From positions 310,001-374,000 of the forward strand of contig CM074764.1 of NCBI GenBank assembly GCA_037355855.1: 64,000 nt of DNA. The letters run 5' to 3'. Source of the stretch: Pseudo-nitzschia pungens. Taxonomy: Eukaryota > Bacillariophyta > Bacillariophyceae > Bacillariales > Bacillariaceae. The position numbers and the translations under genes are program-made. Positions within the stretch are counted from its first letter, which is position 1. Each line of letters opens with the position of its first letter. Positions 22,605 through 33,256 of this stretch are shown here, in pieces. Below the pieces are notes generated by a model. That model made no database searches, was not told the origin of the DNA, and saw nothing but the letters and a program-made list of their open reading frames with translations.

Positions 22605-23400
22605 TCCCGCCCGATCTGCAGCTCCTCAGTTTTTCGCAAGCTCTTGACTTCGCACTTTGCACCCATATAATACTTTTCGTTTGAACCAGCCATCTTCTCG
22701 ACGGGTCTAAGCATCTGCCGTAGTTCTCTGATCAATAATTACACGTGACGAATTTCGATGGAACGTAAGGTTTTGCCGGTATGTGTTGCAGAAGACCGAT
22801 CTATCAATTTCCATAAGGTTCTTACCCGTACCAACATTTTGTCGTTCTTTCAAAAAACGATTGGCTGTGACGCATCGAAATAGTAAAATTACGATGAAAA
22901 AAATCGGGCATACAGCGCTGAGGGGTTAATTAAAGCTAATGTGCGAGATCGCGGGTATGAATGTCAATAACCCCTCTCAACAGAAGATAGTAACGATATG
23001 TAATCAAGACTGGCTTCCTTTCTCACAATTTTTGGTCGTAAAATTTCGTCGTGTTTAGTTGGATGAAGGATAGTTCTACATTTCGAGTCGTATGAGAAAT
23101 TTTTGGGGAAGTGTGTCTGGAGTATTGTCCTGATATTCAAGTCCGTGGCGATTACGTTTCACGAAACGTGATCGACGCACGAAAAGATTGACGCTGGACA
23201 AAAGTTTTAATGGATTAGTGCCTACGACAGGTACGAGCTCCATTGGATATTGAAGCATAGCAAGACACCTGTGTGGGTTGACAACTGAGTTCGTCCAGCA
23301 TGCCGATGAGCGTTGAAAGTAACCCATTTTACTCAATCCATCGAAGCCTGATTCTTCCCTTAAACTCATTGCTGCGAATTCTCACTGGAACAAAACGAAA
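22605..23400. other. Divergent intergenic region
   Basis: About 800 bases separate two divergently transcribed genes (21051-22604 minus, 23401-24944 plus), so both promoters should lie here. I see no gene. The sequence is AT-rich with only scattered short repeats. Confidence 0.55.
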
Positions 23401-24944
23401 ATGGAAAAAACAACATCAGCCATGGACGCCGTTCTCAAGCTCCAAGAAGGCTTGAAGCGAGCTCGAAAATGTGCAACGGCGACAATGAACTCGCAGTGGT
23501 TTACCTGTGGCATGGACACGACGTTGGTGGACACCGAGGAATACCAAGGCTTTGGAAAACCTTCAAGATCTCGCAGCCGGTCGTTTGACGGGACCCTGGC
23601 TGATGTTCACTTGAATCTTTGCAATGCTTCCATGTGTTCCTACGACAGTCCTTCCCTGTGCACCTACGATGGCGGAGACGAGAGAGGCGAAAACGACAGC
23701 CTCGTAACGAAAGAGACGCTTTCTACCTTCGTCCACACCAAGCCCGATCTGTCGCGGTCCAAGGCCGAGCTGCCGCTGGTGATGGGATACCTCGACAGAA
23801 ATAATGCAGCATCCAACACAGCTGACCGATGACGACGGCACCTACGACGGCACCTTCGACGGCACTTTTGACGGCACTTTTGATGGCACCTTCGACAGCA
23901 CCTACAACACAGCCGACGACTCGTACGGCAAATACGACTACGACACCTATTGCGACGAGACGGAACAAGAGGACGAAACGGACCACAGCTCCTACTACGA
24001 AACCGACGACTATGACCTGGAAAAATTCGGCATGAACATTGTCGGTCTCGTGACCGACGTGGTCACAAGCAAAGCGTCGTGGAGCTCCCAGAGCATCGAT
24101 GACCAGACGCACTCGACTCGACAGAGTGTCAGCAGCAGCAACAACAACAACAGCAGCAGCAGCAACAACAACAACAACAACAAGATCAACAACACCGACG
24201 ACAAGACCGTCGAGACCTGCCGAGACCGGCTGGCAAGTGGAATTTGGTCTCACACCCATCGAATCACGCGACGGAACAATTTTCAAACAAGACAAGGAAA
24301 GCAGTAGCACAAAGTCCGCTCAGGACGGAGACCTGTCGCGAGAACTCCCCTCGTTTGGAAAGAGTCGGGAATTCCGGAGTTTCGGATCGAAGGCAAGCGA
24401 AAGGAGCATCAGCAGTCAGAAGAGCCAAGGCAGCCAGGGCAGCCAGGGCAGCAACCATAGCAAGGCCAGCAAGGTTAGCAAGGTTAGCAAGGTTAGCAAG
24501 GTCAGCAAGGTCAGCATTAGCAGCATCATGAGCAGCAGCAGCCAAAAAGAGGAAAGCGATCCGAATTCGAATTCGTTCAAGCCGACCTTCATCACACCGG
24601 ACGAAAACCAGCAACTGGAAGAAGAGGACAAGCGGTTCAACTACCTGACGCGGTCGGCCTCGTCCATGACGGAAGAGTCCACTACTACCTACGAATCCGA
24701 AACGGAAAAAGGCGACATGGAGGTGGTAGCAGCGTCGTTGTCGATGGATGACAGCATTCCCTCCGCAACCCAAGCCAAGGACGAGGTCCTCGAGGACGAA
24801 TCGAATAAGTCTTCGAGAAGGTGTTCGAAGAAGAAGAAGAAGAAGAAGAAGGGCTTTCCGTCCCTCTTCAAAAAGTCCTCACAACCGGGTGGCTTCAAAA
24901 AGTCCGCGCCAGTGGATGCATCCTACGAGCCGATTGCGGCCTGA
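23401..24944 (+). CDS. Low-complexity hypothetical protein with basic C-terminus
   Basis: I do not recognise a family. Three frames must be joined, each by skipping one base (near 23785-23825 and 24215-24232), which gives 513 residues. The product has a tandem DGTF/DGTY repeat around residues 140-160 (12-nt units), an Asp/Tyr-rich acidic stretch, poly-Asn/Ser, a more conserved-looking block GWQVEFGLTPIESRDGTIFK, a KVSKVSKVS repeat, and a Lys-rich tail KKKKKKKKGFPSLFKKSS. Codons are GC-ending through all three parts, which supports one real gene. It may be a disordered cytoplasmic or nuclear protein; the GWQVEFGL block resembles a motif that could contact a partner, but no function can be given. 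Confidence 0.6.
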
Positions 24945-25995
24945 GAAGGGCTGATTCTTGCAAGCCTTCAAAATCCTTCCCTTCCCTTCCATTCCACTAG
25001 GAAAACATCAACTCGCTGTAGTGTGCATGCATTTGCTGTACAATTGCATACGCGCGAGAACATTCTGTTTGATTCGTATCCTGCGGTCATCCGGACTGCA
25101 TCAAAGACATGATAGTGCATGCATTTATAGATGATGCAGTGGTTATATATTTTCAAACTTTCTGTAATTAATTTTAGGTACAAATTCTCATTTAAATCCA
25201 ACAAAAAAAAAACAGTTTTTCGGGCAAGCACTGTACTAGGGGTGGCTCTCTATAATGCTGGTGCTGTCAAATATTGACCCCAAATATTTGCTTAACTGAG
25301 ATGTTGCATGCATGGAAGTGATCCCAAACCAACGGCGATGGTACGATCATTAGGTTACAATGCGTTTGGAAGACGAAGATAGTTGTGTGGGATTGCATTG
25401 CATCTGGATTGCTTTTTCAAAATGATGCACAGTGTCGTCGTGTGGTGCTGCAATTAAACCCCAACTTTTGAAAGAAACCTCTCACGGTTGCAAGCGATCT
25501 CGGAACTACGAGGCCCATCACAATACCAAACAGTCGCAACTCGTCCGGAACCAAAGCTACGACAGCGATCCGAACAATTGCACGAAACCGTACCATGTCC
25601 CTGCGTACTCAAATATTACGGGACACAGATTATTCGGAAGAAGATACGATTGAATTCTCATCGACTTGGTTACAAAGATTTAGAAAAGGGTTGGGACGCA
25701 GTTCTTGGATTGTGTCGTTCTGCTGTGCCGTGCCGTGCTGCGCCGCGCGGATTACAACGCGTTCGCCGTTCTATACACACTCTCTTTATCTTCGCCAGGG
25801 CAATGCACAAACGGATCGTTTCGAATCCATCCCTGGTCGTTGTCCGAGTCAATTCTTTCCCATCCATTCTCATTCCGTAGATTGCTTTGGTTTGTATTGC
25901 CCTTCCCCCACCGGATAGTTCTGTTGTACTTTGTTTTGTTTTTGTTGGTGTGGATTGTAGTATACGCGCACGCACTCGATTGGTCCTCGTTTCGT
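24945..25995. other. Intergenic region between convergent genes
   Basis: No gene is supportable in this 1-kb stretch. TGCATGCAT palindromes recur (near 25027, 25114 and 25307). It should contain the 3' UTRs of the flanking genes. Confidence 0.55.
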
Positions 25996-27968
25996 TTAGT
26001 TCAACACCGTTGCCCGGTATTTCTCCACCTGTTCACGGTACCGCTCCATGCCCTTGTCACCCAGCAAACACGCGTCGAGCGCCTCGGTGATCTTGGCCTG
26101 GTCCAAGCCAACCCCGATGAACACCAGTTCCTGCCGCCGGTCGCCCCACTCCTCCGACACGAAATCCTCCTGGCGGATCCGCTCGAATTCGGCCTTGTCG
26201 GTCGCAAAAAACTTTTCCATTTGTGATTTGGTGAGGGTCGCCCACCACTTGCCGGCGACCGAAATACCAAAGTGTTTTCCGGCGTGGCTCCAGTACATGG
26301 CCGTGTCGTGGCGCCAGGGATCACCCTCCGGTTCGGTCTTCCACTTGGTGGGGGCCATCCAGCAAAATCCCTTGGAGCGCAGGACCCCGAAAAAGGGCGA
26401 GTCTCGTCCGATATCGCCGTCGTCGGGGGCGTCGGAAGCGAAATGCTCCAGACCCCCAAGGTCGTCCTTGATGGGAACCGGCCAGGTGTTGAGGAGTCCC
26501 AATAGGTTTCGCGATTCAAACGGACGATCGGCCCTTGTAGACAAAGCTGTCGATGTTCAGGTCCGCCGTGGAGACGGTGGAGCGTTTCGCTTTGGCTTTG
26601 GTCTCTTCTTCTAGGGCCTTTGTTGCGGCCTGGTTGCTAGGGCACTCGGGGTTGCTGCAGCAACCCGACGAAGCTGATTCGGCAGCTGCTGTTTCATCCT
26701 CGTTCGACGCGCAGGTTTCCTCCCGGACGATTTGTCGGGGGGACCCAACCTTTCCAAAGGCAACCTCCTCGATCGTTGCCTTGTCGTTGATGGTGCGGGC
26801 GAGGGAGGCCGCCACGCGGACCTGCTCGGGCCCGGCCAGGTCGATCTTGTTGAGCAACAAAACGTCGGCCGCCTCGACCTGTTCCGCCAGGAGCTCGGGA
26901 ACCTTGCGCATCCCCGCGCAATCGTCGCCGGCTTCGGTCCAACCGGATCGGTCTCCCGCGACGTCCCTGTGCGTATTTTGTTTTGTTTGTTTTGGTTTGT
27001 TTTGTTTTGCGATGATGCCAGATGAGTAGCATGCAAAGCAAGGACGAAGGAACGCAAAGGCAAGCGGAAGTTCGAAACGAGACGCAAACGAAATAAAAAA
27101 ATCAAGGCGCAAGAAGACGAAAAAGCGATGAGCAATTTCGATGCGATGAGGGAATCCCTTCGGACCAACTCCAACTCCGACTCCCGCAAATCCATCGCAA
27201 CACCACACCACACCAAACCAAACCAAACCAACACGTAAACAACAATATGCAGCACGCACCAGGTCATCCAGTCCGTTCCAAAGGTGCTCGAATCGATGAG
27301 GGTCACCACCCGCTTCATGTCGGCCTTTTCGGTGACGGGGTGTCCCGCGCTCTTGGCGGCCTTCCAGTTCTGCTGAATGGCAATCGGATCCGCCACCCCG
27401 CTCAGCTCGACCACCAGGGCATCAAACGATGCCTTGGAAGAGCGCGTGTCCAGCAACCGGTCCACCGTCGTCAGCAACTCGTCGGCCAGCGAGCAGCACG
27501 CGCAGCCGTTCTGGAGCTCGATGATGCCGCCGTTCTCGGAATAGTCATCCAACTGAGGACGACAATCCGCTCTTGTTTTCGTTCTTGGCGTCGTCGTTCT
27601 TGACCAGCTTGGCGTCGATGTTGACCGAGGCCATGTCGTTGACAATCACGCCAATCCTGAGTCCGTCGCGGTTTTCCTAACAGGTGCTGGAGGGTGGTGG
27701 TCTTGCCGGATCCGAGGAACCCGCTCAAGAGCGTAATGGGGACGGGCTCCGTTTCGGTTTCCGACGCGTCGGCAACTGCGGCCGAAAGGGCCGAGGTCCA
27801 ACGGCGGGAGAATTGGTTGCGCGCCGTGCGCATGTGTCGATGCTGCTGCTTCTGCTGCTGCTTTGCCACAAAGGAAAGGACTCCGGGGAGCTGCGTCGCG
27901 GAACGGGTGGCAAGGGCCGCTGCCAGATAGGAGAGGCAGGTCATGGTGGACTTGCTTCGTGCAATCAT
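25996..27968 (-). CDS. CobW/G3E-family GTPase (metal chaperone type)
   Basis: Exons 27968-27260 and 26966-25996 encode about 558 residues. A basic, Ala-rich N-terminus of about 60 residues looks like an organelle transit peptide. The P-loop GFLGSGKTT is followed by GVIVNDM, the metal-binding motif GCACC (CxCC), VELSGVADP and NKIDL, all classic G3E features. A Cys-rich insert (ETCASNEDE then GCCSNPECPSN) lies between the GTPase and CobW_C domains and may be a second metal site. The CobW_C domain includes WSHAGKHFGIS and RRQELVFIGVGLD. Family role: GTP-driven delivery of Zn or Co to target enzymes. Three one-base insertions (27676-27677, 27556-27557, near 26525) break the frame; corrected length is divisible by three. 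Confidence 0.9.
26967..27259 (-). other. Intron of the CobW-family gene, with pentamer tracts
   Basis: Donor GTGCGTGC follows GACTGGATGACCTG and acceptor CACAG precedes GGACGTCGCG, joining as DWMTW-DVAGD. Two pentamer-type tracts fill the intron: TTTTG-like at about 26975-27010 and CACAC/CAAAC-like at about 27200-27237 (plus-strand terms). Confidence 0.8.
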
Positions 27969-28966
27969 GGTCTAAATGTATCGGATCAATCCAACGGGCT
28001 TTGTTTTCTTTTGTTTTATTTGGGTTGGCTGTGATCTGTTGCGTTTGTTTCTCTGGTGGTTGGTTTCCGAATACAAGCACGCCTCAAGCGGATGATTCGC
28101 GTGCTCGGGTCGAATGGTATTTTTATGTGATGTATCTTGTAAATGTACCGTACGTACCGGTAAAATCTTAGTTAGTGATGGATGAGATCTTGATTTTTTT
28201 GTTTTTTTGACAGAGAATACCAGGTAAGGTTAATCTTACCGGTACCGGTAGGACGATGATAGGGATGTGATGTGCATGCTGCTCATTGAAGCCGGACGCT
28301 TGCTCAGCACGAGCTCGTCGGAACCATCAACTTCTGAGATTTTGAGACGCGCATCACATAGTGATGACGAACAATCAATCAACGTACGTACATACGTAGG
28401 TAGGTAGGTACGAAAAAGGCTCTATCGACTATCCACGTACCGTAAGGTTAAGTGTAGCTTACAGAACAAGCTCTACTGGTTCTCATGAAGGCCTTGGGTT
28501 AACCCTAAGGTTTACCCTAACGACACGTTCTGCCTTCAGCGTTGCGATGATGGAAACATATTTATAATACATATGAGTGGAGTGTTCATAGGGACTTCCG
28601 ACTTTACCTTCATTCTAATTTTCATGAAAAACCCAGAAGGGACATTCGGTTTCTCGCACACACCGCGGGAAACCGCCAGTGCAAAAAGTACAATGTATCA
28701 TAATGCCATGGTCTAGATTGTCCTATCAGAGATGCAAGAACATAATGATGCGACTAGTATGGACGATGAGTCGAGCAGTTAAGACAGAATTTCTTTGGTT
28801 TCAAGAGCAGATATCAATCGACTAGCACACTGGTACTACTAGTAGTGGCAGCATGCGGCAGGCACTACCAGCACCACCACCGAACCAACCAGCACCTCAA
28901 CAGTGGTCTTGCCGAACTACGTCCTGAGCTCCACGAGTCGAGTCGAGTCGAGTCGAGTCGTTGCGG
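27969..28966. other. Intergenic region
   Basis: No gene is supportable. A GTCGA pentamer run (about 28934-28960) abuts the stop codon of the S28 peptidase gene. The rest holds TACC/GGTA words and short palindromes. Confidence 0.55.
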
Positions 28967-31029
28967 TTATTGTCGCTCGGCGTAAATCTCGTCCAACCAC
29001 CCCGCCAAAATCTCCGCGACTCTTTCGTATCCCTCCACGATGTCCTCCGTATCGTTCGGATTCGGATACGTGGAACCGAGCTCGCTGTGGTGGGCCCCGT
29101 TCGGAAAGTTCAGAACCTTCAACTCGGTGTAGGGAGGTCCCTCCAGCTCCGTGGCGTTGGTCATGCTCGAGGTCGACCAGCCGTCGTTCAGGCCGTTGGC
29201 AAAGACGATTCGGGACGTCGTGGTGAGGTCGTCGAAGCCCCACTGCCGATTCATCCGGTAGGGCTCGACGACGATGCCGGGAAACCGGGCGGAGCAGTGC
29301 TCCTCGTGCCAGGCGTAGGAAAAGGGTCGCGGCAAAAACATGCTGCGCTCGGAGTAACCGGCTCGAATGATCAGATCGCGGCAGCACTGAAACTCCCAGA
29401 TTTCTCCCGAGTGGCCGCCGCCGGTCCCGGAATTGTCCGACCCGCGGATCCGCGAGTGGGGACCGTCCGGAAGCTCCAGGGACAGGTCGAAGCAGTCGGG
29501 GGCATTGCTGTTGTGGTTGTTGTCATCGTCCCTCCCCGTACTCGACGACCCCACGGAGATCAAAGAACCGGCGCAGCTTTTCGGTGGGACCGCTCTCTGG
29601 CGACGGGTCCTGGAAAATGGCGCAGGCCCTCGCCAACGCCGTGTCGGGACCGGGCGGATAGTACGCCATGTTGAAATCGGCAAAAATGGCCGGGACCAGG
29701 TACTGGACGGTCTCGCTGACAAACTCCTCGATGGTCGTGATGTAGGACGGAAAGGTGTCGGGACAAAAGCCGACGGCGGCCGCCGCCGCCTCGATCTTGC
29801 GCCTGCGGTCCCGTGGATGCAGGAATCCAAACTCCGTGACGAGCTCGTCGCGGGCGGCAACCAGCGTCGATCGGACCGCATCGGCGCATCCCTCCGATGC
29901 CAGTTCGGCCGTGTCGGTCACCTTGTCGAAATACGCGTTGCTGTCGACCAGCTGCGAGTACAGGTCGAGGGGGGCCGAGCTGGCGTACGCGGCGTCGACC
30001 AGGTCGGGGTACCGGAACCGCAGCATGGCGGACAGGAACCCGGGGTAGGATCCTCCGAACTAACATTATGTGTCGATGCAGTGTGCACGCATGGAGTTTT
30101 GCAGGAACGGTTGCCGATTTCGGGCACGTTCCGTTCGATGATACAGAACGAGGAAAGAGCGCAACAAAAACACAGGGGGGGAAACGAAAAATAGGTTTCG
30201 TGAGAGGCAGGTCTAAGCGAACGAGCATCTTCTCGTTATTCCAGGGCGACGTTTGCAATATTGTACTCACCGTGATGACGGGGCAGTAATTGGGGTGGGT
30301 CCGGTCCGGATCGCACCCCAGCTCCTTCCGGACGTGCTGGATCAGCTGGACAGCGTCCTCCAGGGCCTGGTCCGGCGACAGATAGCGCATCATCTCGTCG
30401 ACGGTCGGTCGACCCCCGGGCACCGGCTGGGAGGCACCGTAGAACCGGTGTTCCGGGCTCAGCACAAAGGCCCCAAGGTCGGAGGCCAGCTTGTCGTGGA
30501 CAAACGGGTAGAGCATAGGGAGCTCGAGGGCGTCCTCCCCACCCATGATCACCAGGATGGGATGTCCCGGACCGCGAAAGTGCCTTACGATCTTGTAGTA
30601 GCGCTGGGAGTAGGTTCGTCCATCGTCCAGGTGCAGATGGTCTACCTGCTGGGCCGTGTAGTAGAGCTCGGTGGCGTCGTGAGACTGGTCCAGTAGCAGC
30701 GAGGCGGATGACCCGTGGTACAACACCGAGCCAAAAGCGCCCGATCCGTGACTCGCGGCGGTATTGGACAGGAGTCCCGTCCACAGGACGACCGTCAAGA
30801 TCAGGGCGGCTGCCGCGGCGCCACGGCCGGAGAGCCAGGAGGGAAGACGACCGCTCCCGGCAGCATCGGCGGAATCAGTGGTGGAGGAGCTCGGTTTTGG
30901 TTCTGCAGACAGGAGACGAGTGGTTTCTTCCGCGGTGTCGGGAACTCTCCTGTATCTGGCGCTTGCCTCGGAACTTGGGTCGGTATTGGTTTGGTTCCTT
31001 CCGTACTGGCGTTCAAAGATCGACACCAT
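28967..31029 (-). CDS. S28-family serine carboxypeptidase (prolylcarboxypeptidase-like), membrane-anchored
   Basis: Exons 31029-30271 and 30059-28967 give about 616 residues. A hydrophobic helix at about residues 71-93 suggests a type II membrane anchor into a lumenal or vacuolar compartment. The nucleophile motif FGGSYPG is formed across the intron. The family signature EHRFYG is visible (LSPEHRFYGAS), with the acid at GLNDGW and the catalytic His in GAHHSELG. Family role: removal of C-terminal residues after proline, or DPP-II-like action. One extra G in the run at 29534-29537 shifts the frame near YGRDDDN; correcting it gives a length divisible by three. The start is the first ATG in frame that is compatible with the anchor; an alternative upstream start is not needed. 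Confidence 0.9.
30060..30270 (-). other. Intron of the S28 peptidase gene
   Basis: Donor GTGAGTAC follows NYCPVIT and the acceptor TTAG precedes TTCGGAGGATCC. Splicing assembles the nucleophile motif VITFGGSYPG, so both borders are well fixed. Length is 211 bases. Confidence 0.88.
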
Positions 31030-33256
31030 GCTTGGTGGAACTGTTGTTGTTTTCTTCGATGTGTGTTTGTGGATATACACCAGCAATGCATTAAAATCAG
31101 ATGAGCACTGCCTTTTCCTGGAAATCGCACAGTGGTGCGAACACAAAACTCAAGAATTCATCGGCGATCGGGATCGATTGAAAGTGTCAGTTAATGCTCG
31201 GTGGTGCAACGACAACGAGAATCCTGCAATTGCATTTCGCATCGCACCCAACGGATTTCTTCGTTGATCCAATTCGACAGATGCTTGAGGTAGTTTATTG
31301 CCGATGATGGTATGTGAGTTATCTCGCTCTCTGCCCGGAAATGCGTTGTGCCCTAGTCACTTCACAAACATGTACCGGTACGTACGGTACCGGTACGGCA
31401 CATGCCGTGCCGCGGAAAAAAGATGCGGGAAGAGAAAGGCTGGAAGATCATGGCAATTTATCGACATCATCCCTCCGGGACCTTTCGTCCCTTTTGGCAA
31501 CTCCGCCTAGTCGCTGCGGTGCTCTCGGCAAGAATGATTGGTCGGATTTCGTGTCAGTGGGAATTTGGCGCTTCCCATCGGTAATACTACTTCGTAATAT
31601 ATTTTGAGATGGGGTTATGATAATATTATACATGAGGTAAGTTACTTCGTATTTTTGTATTTTTTAAAAAAATGTGTTATGGATGTCGATGAGCGAAAAG
31701 TATTTGTTTCTCAATTCATTAATTAATAAATTATTTCTGTATGTCGTACCATAGTTTTGAGATACGACAGACTTGCACCCTACCGTATTCTACAAACAAA
31801 TACTTTGTAATGAATATTAGGAGATGCTATTCCCTCATTTGAGATTTGCTCCACCGGTATGTTCAACCTCATACAGACTGCTTGACTCTCCATAAGTGAG
31901 ATTGCAAAGTGAAACTCCGACTGGTAATCGGTGTTTGTTTTTTGTTTGTACAAGTGAAATTACAAATTCTTCATCTTGTATTTTCTACCGTAATCTTACC
32001 GGTACCGGTACGTACGAGTATTGTATCGAACGAACTAATCGGACGAGTCGTCGAAACAATCGCTTTCATCAAAAGTAGTGTAATGCTACCGGTAAATTAG
32101 TGTACGATTACGTACCAGGGACGGTTGAGTGAGACTAACTTCGAGACCAATTTTAGGTGTAACTTTTTTTTTAAAGCCTCTGTGTTTAGAAAGAGTCACG
32201 CATCAAGCGCTAACTCACACTTAACCCTCACAACTCCTTGCACCTTCAATTGATTTCGAAACAAAACGGTAATTTACTGTAGAACCATTCTAAATCTATC
32301 ATTCTCCGTAATTCCCGTGTCAAAACTCGTCGGATTCCGGAGCACAAATGCATTGGAGACCTATGTTGGGATCGATACGAGCTTGCAGTTGAGGGGTTAA
32401 AAGAATGTTCATCATAGCACAAACTACTGTAGATCCAAAGTGAGGCCTACGAAGAAAATGGCCTCCCAATGGCCAGGGCGGGGAATGGAGTTCGGCTGAG
32501 AGCATAACAATAGTCGTAATTCCGAGTTCCCTTCTCTTGCGGTGTAACCATTGAAACAGTTGAAGGTTTAGGTTGGCAGGCGAAGGCGCCGTAAGAAACA
32601 ATGTCGAGAGAGGAAAGGTGGTCAGAAACTATCATTTGGAGTGCCCTGAGCACCGCTGATCTGTCTTCCTCCTTGTCTACGATTGTGGCATTACTTCTAT
32701 GGTACACTATATCGAGATTGGTCAAAACTTACAAAATTGCATTAGCTAATTTTTGAATATGAATGTACTGTAGTTTACAAATGTTTGATTCCTCAAAACT
32801 TGGACGGAATCTAGGTAAACGCGAGATTGGGTGGCGTGGCCGAACGCTGTCAGCAATCACCACGAAACCTAAACGGTTCGGCGCGATTTAAACTCAAAAC
32901 TGCCAATCACTCCGGTGAACTTATCGGTTGTCGGACAAGCCCCTCCATTGGCTAGCGCTTGCCAACTTCATGGCTGAAATAGCTATCGAACAAACAGGAT
33001 GGCGGTGCGAACCGAGAGGGATCAAGGAACTGTGCTCCACGCATTTCGTGAAAGCTATCAAGAGACCGAACGCGCAATGAAGGAAGGATATAGAGGAGAT
33101 TTCGCGTGATGGGAGAGCTGTATTTGCCGCAAGCAACAATAGTATAGTGTCTCCCAGACAGTTGAAAACAACGGCAGAGGACACGGACTCGGGAAAACTG
33201 TCTTTTCCGATCATCTTTCACAGGGCTTGTGTGTTTCCTTGTTCGATCCAGATAAT
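31030..33256. other. Intergenic region, AT-rich
   Basis: No convincing gene. Minus-strand frames at 32320-32725 and 32921-33296 overlap in two frames and have mixed codon choice; they might be decayed remnants but show no family. Short TACCGGTAC words are frequent near 31375-31400 and 31995-32020. Confidence 0.5.
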
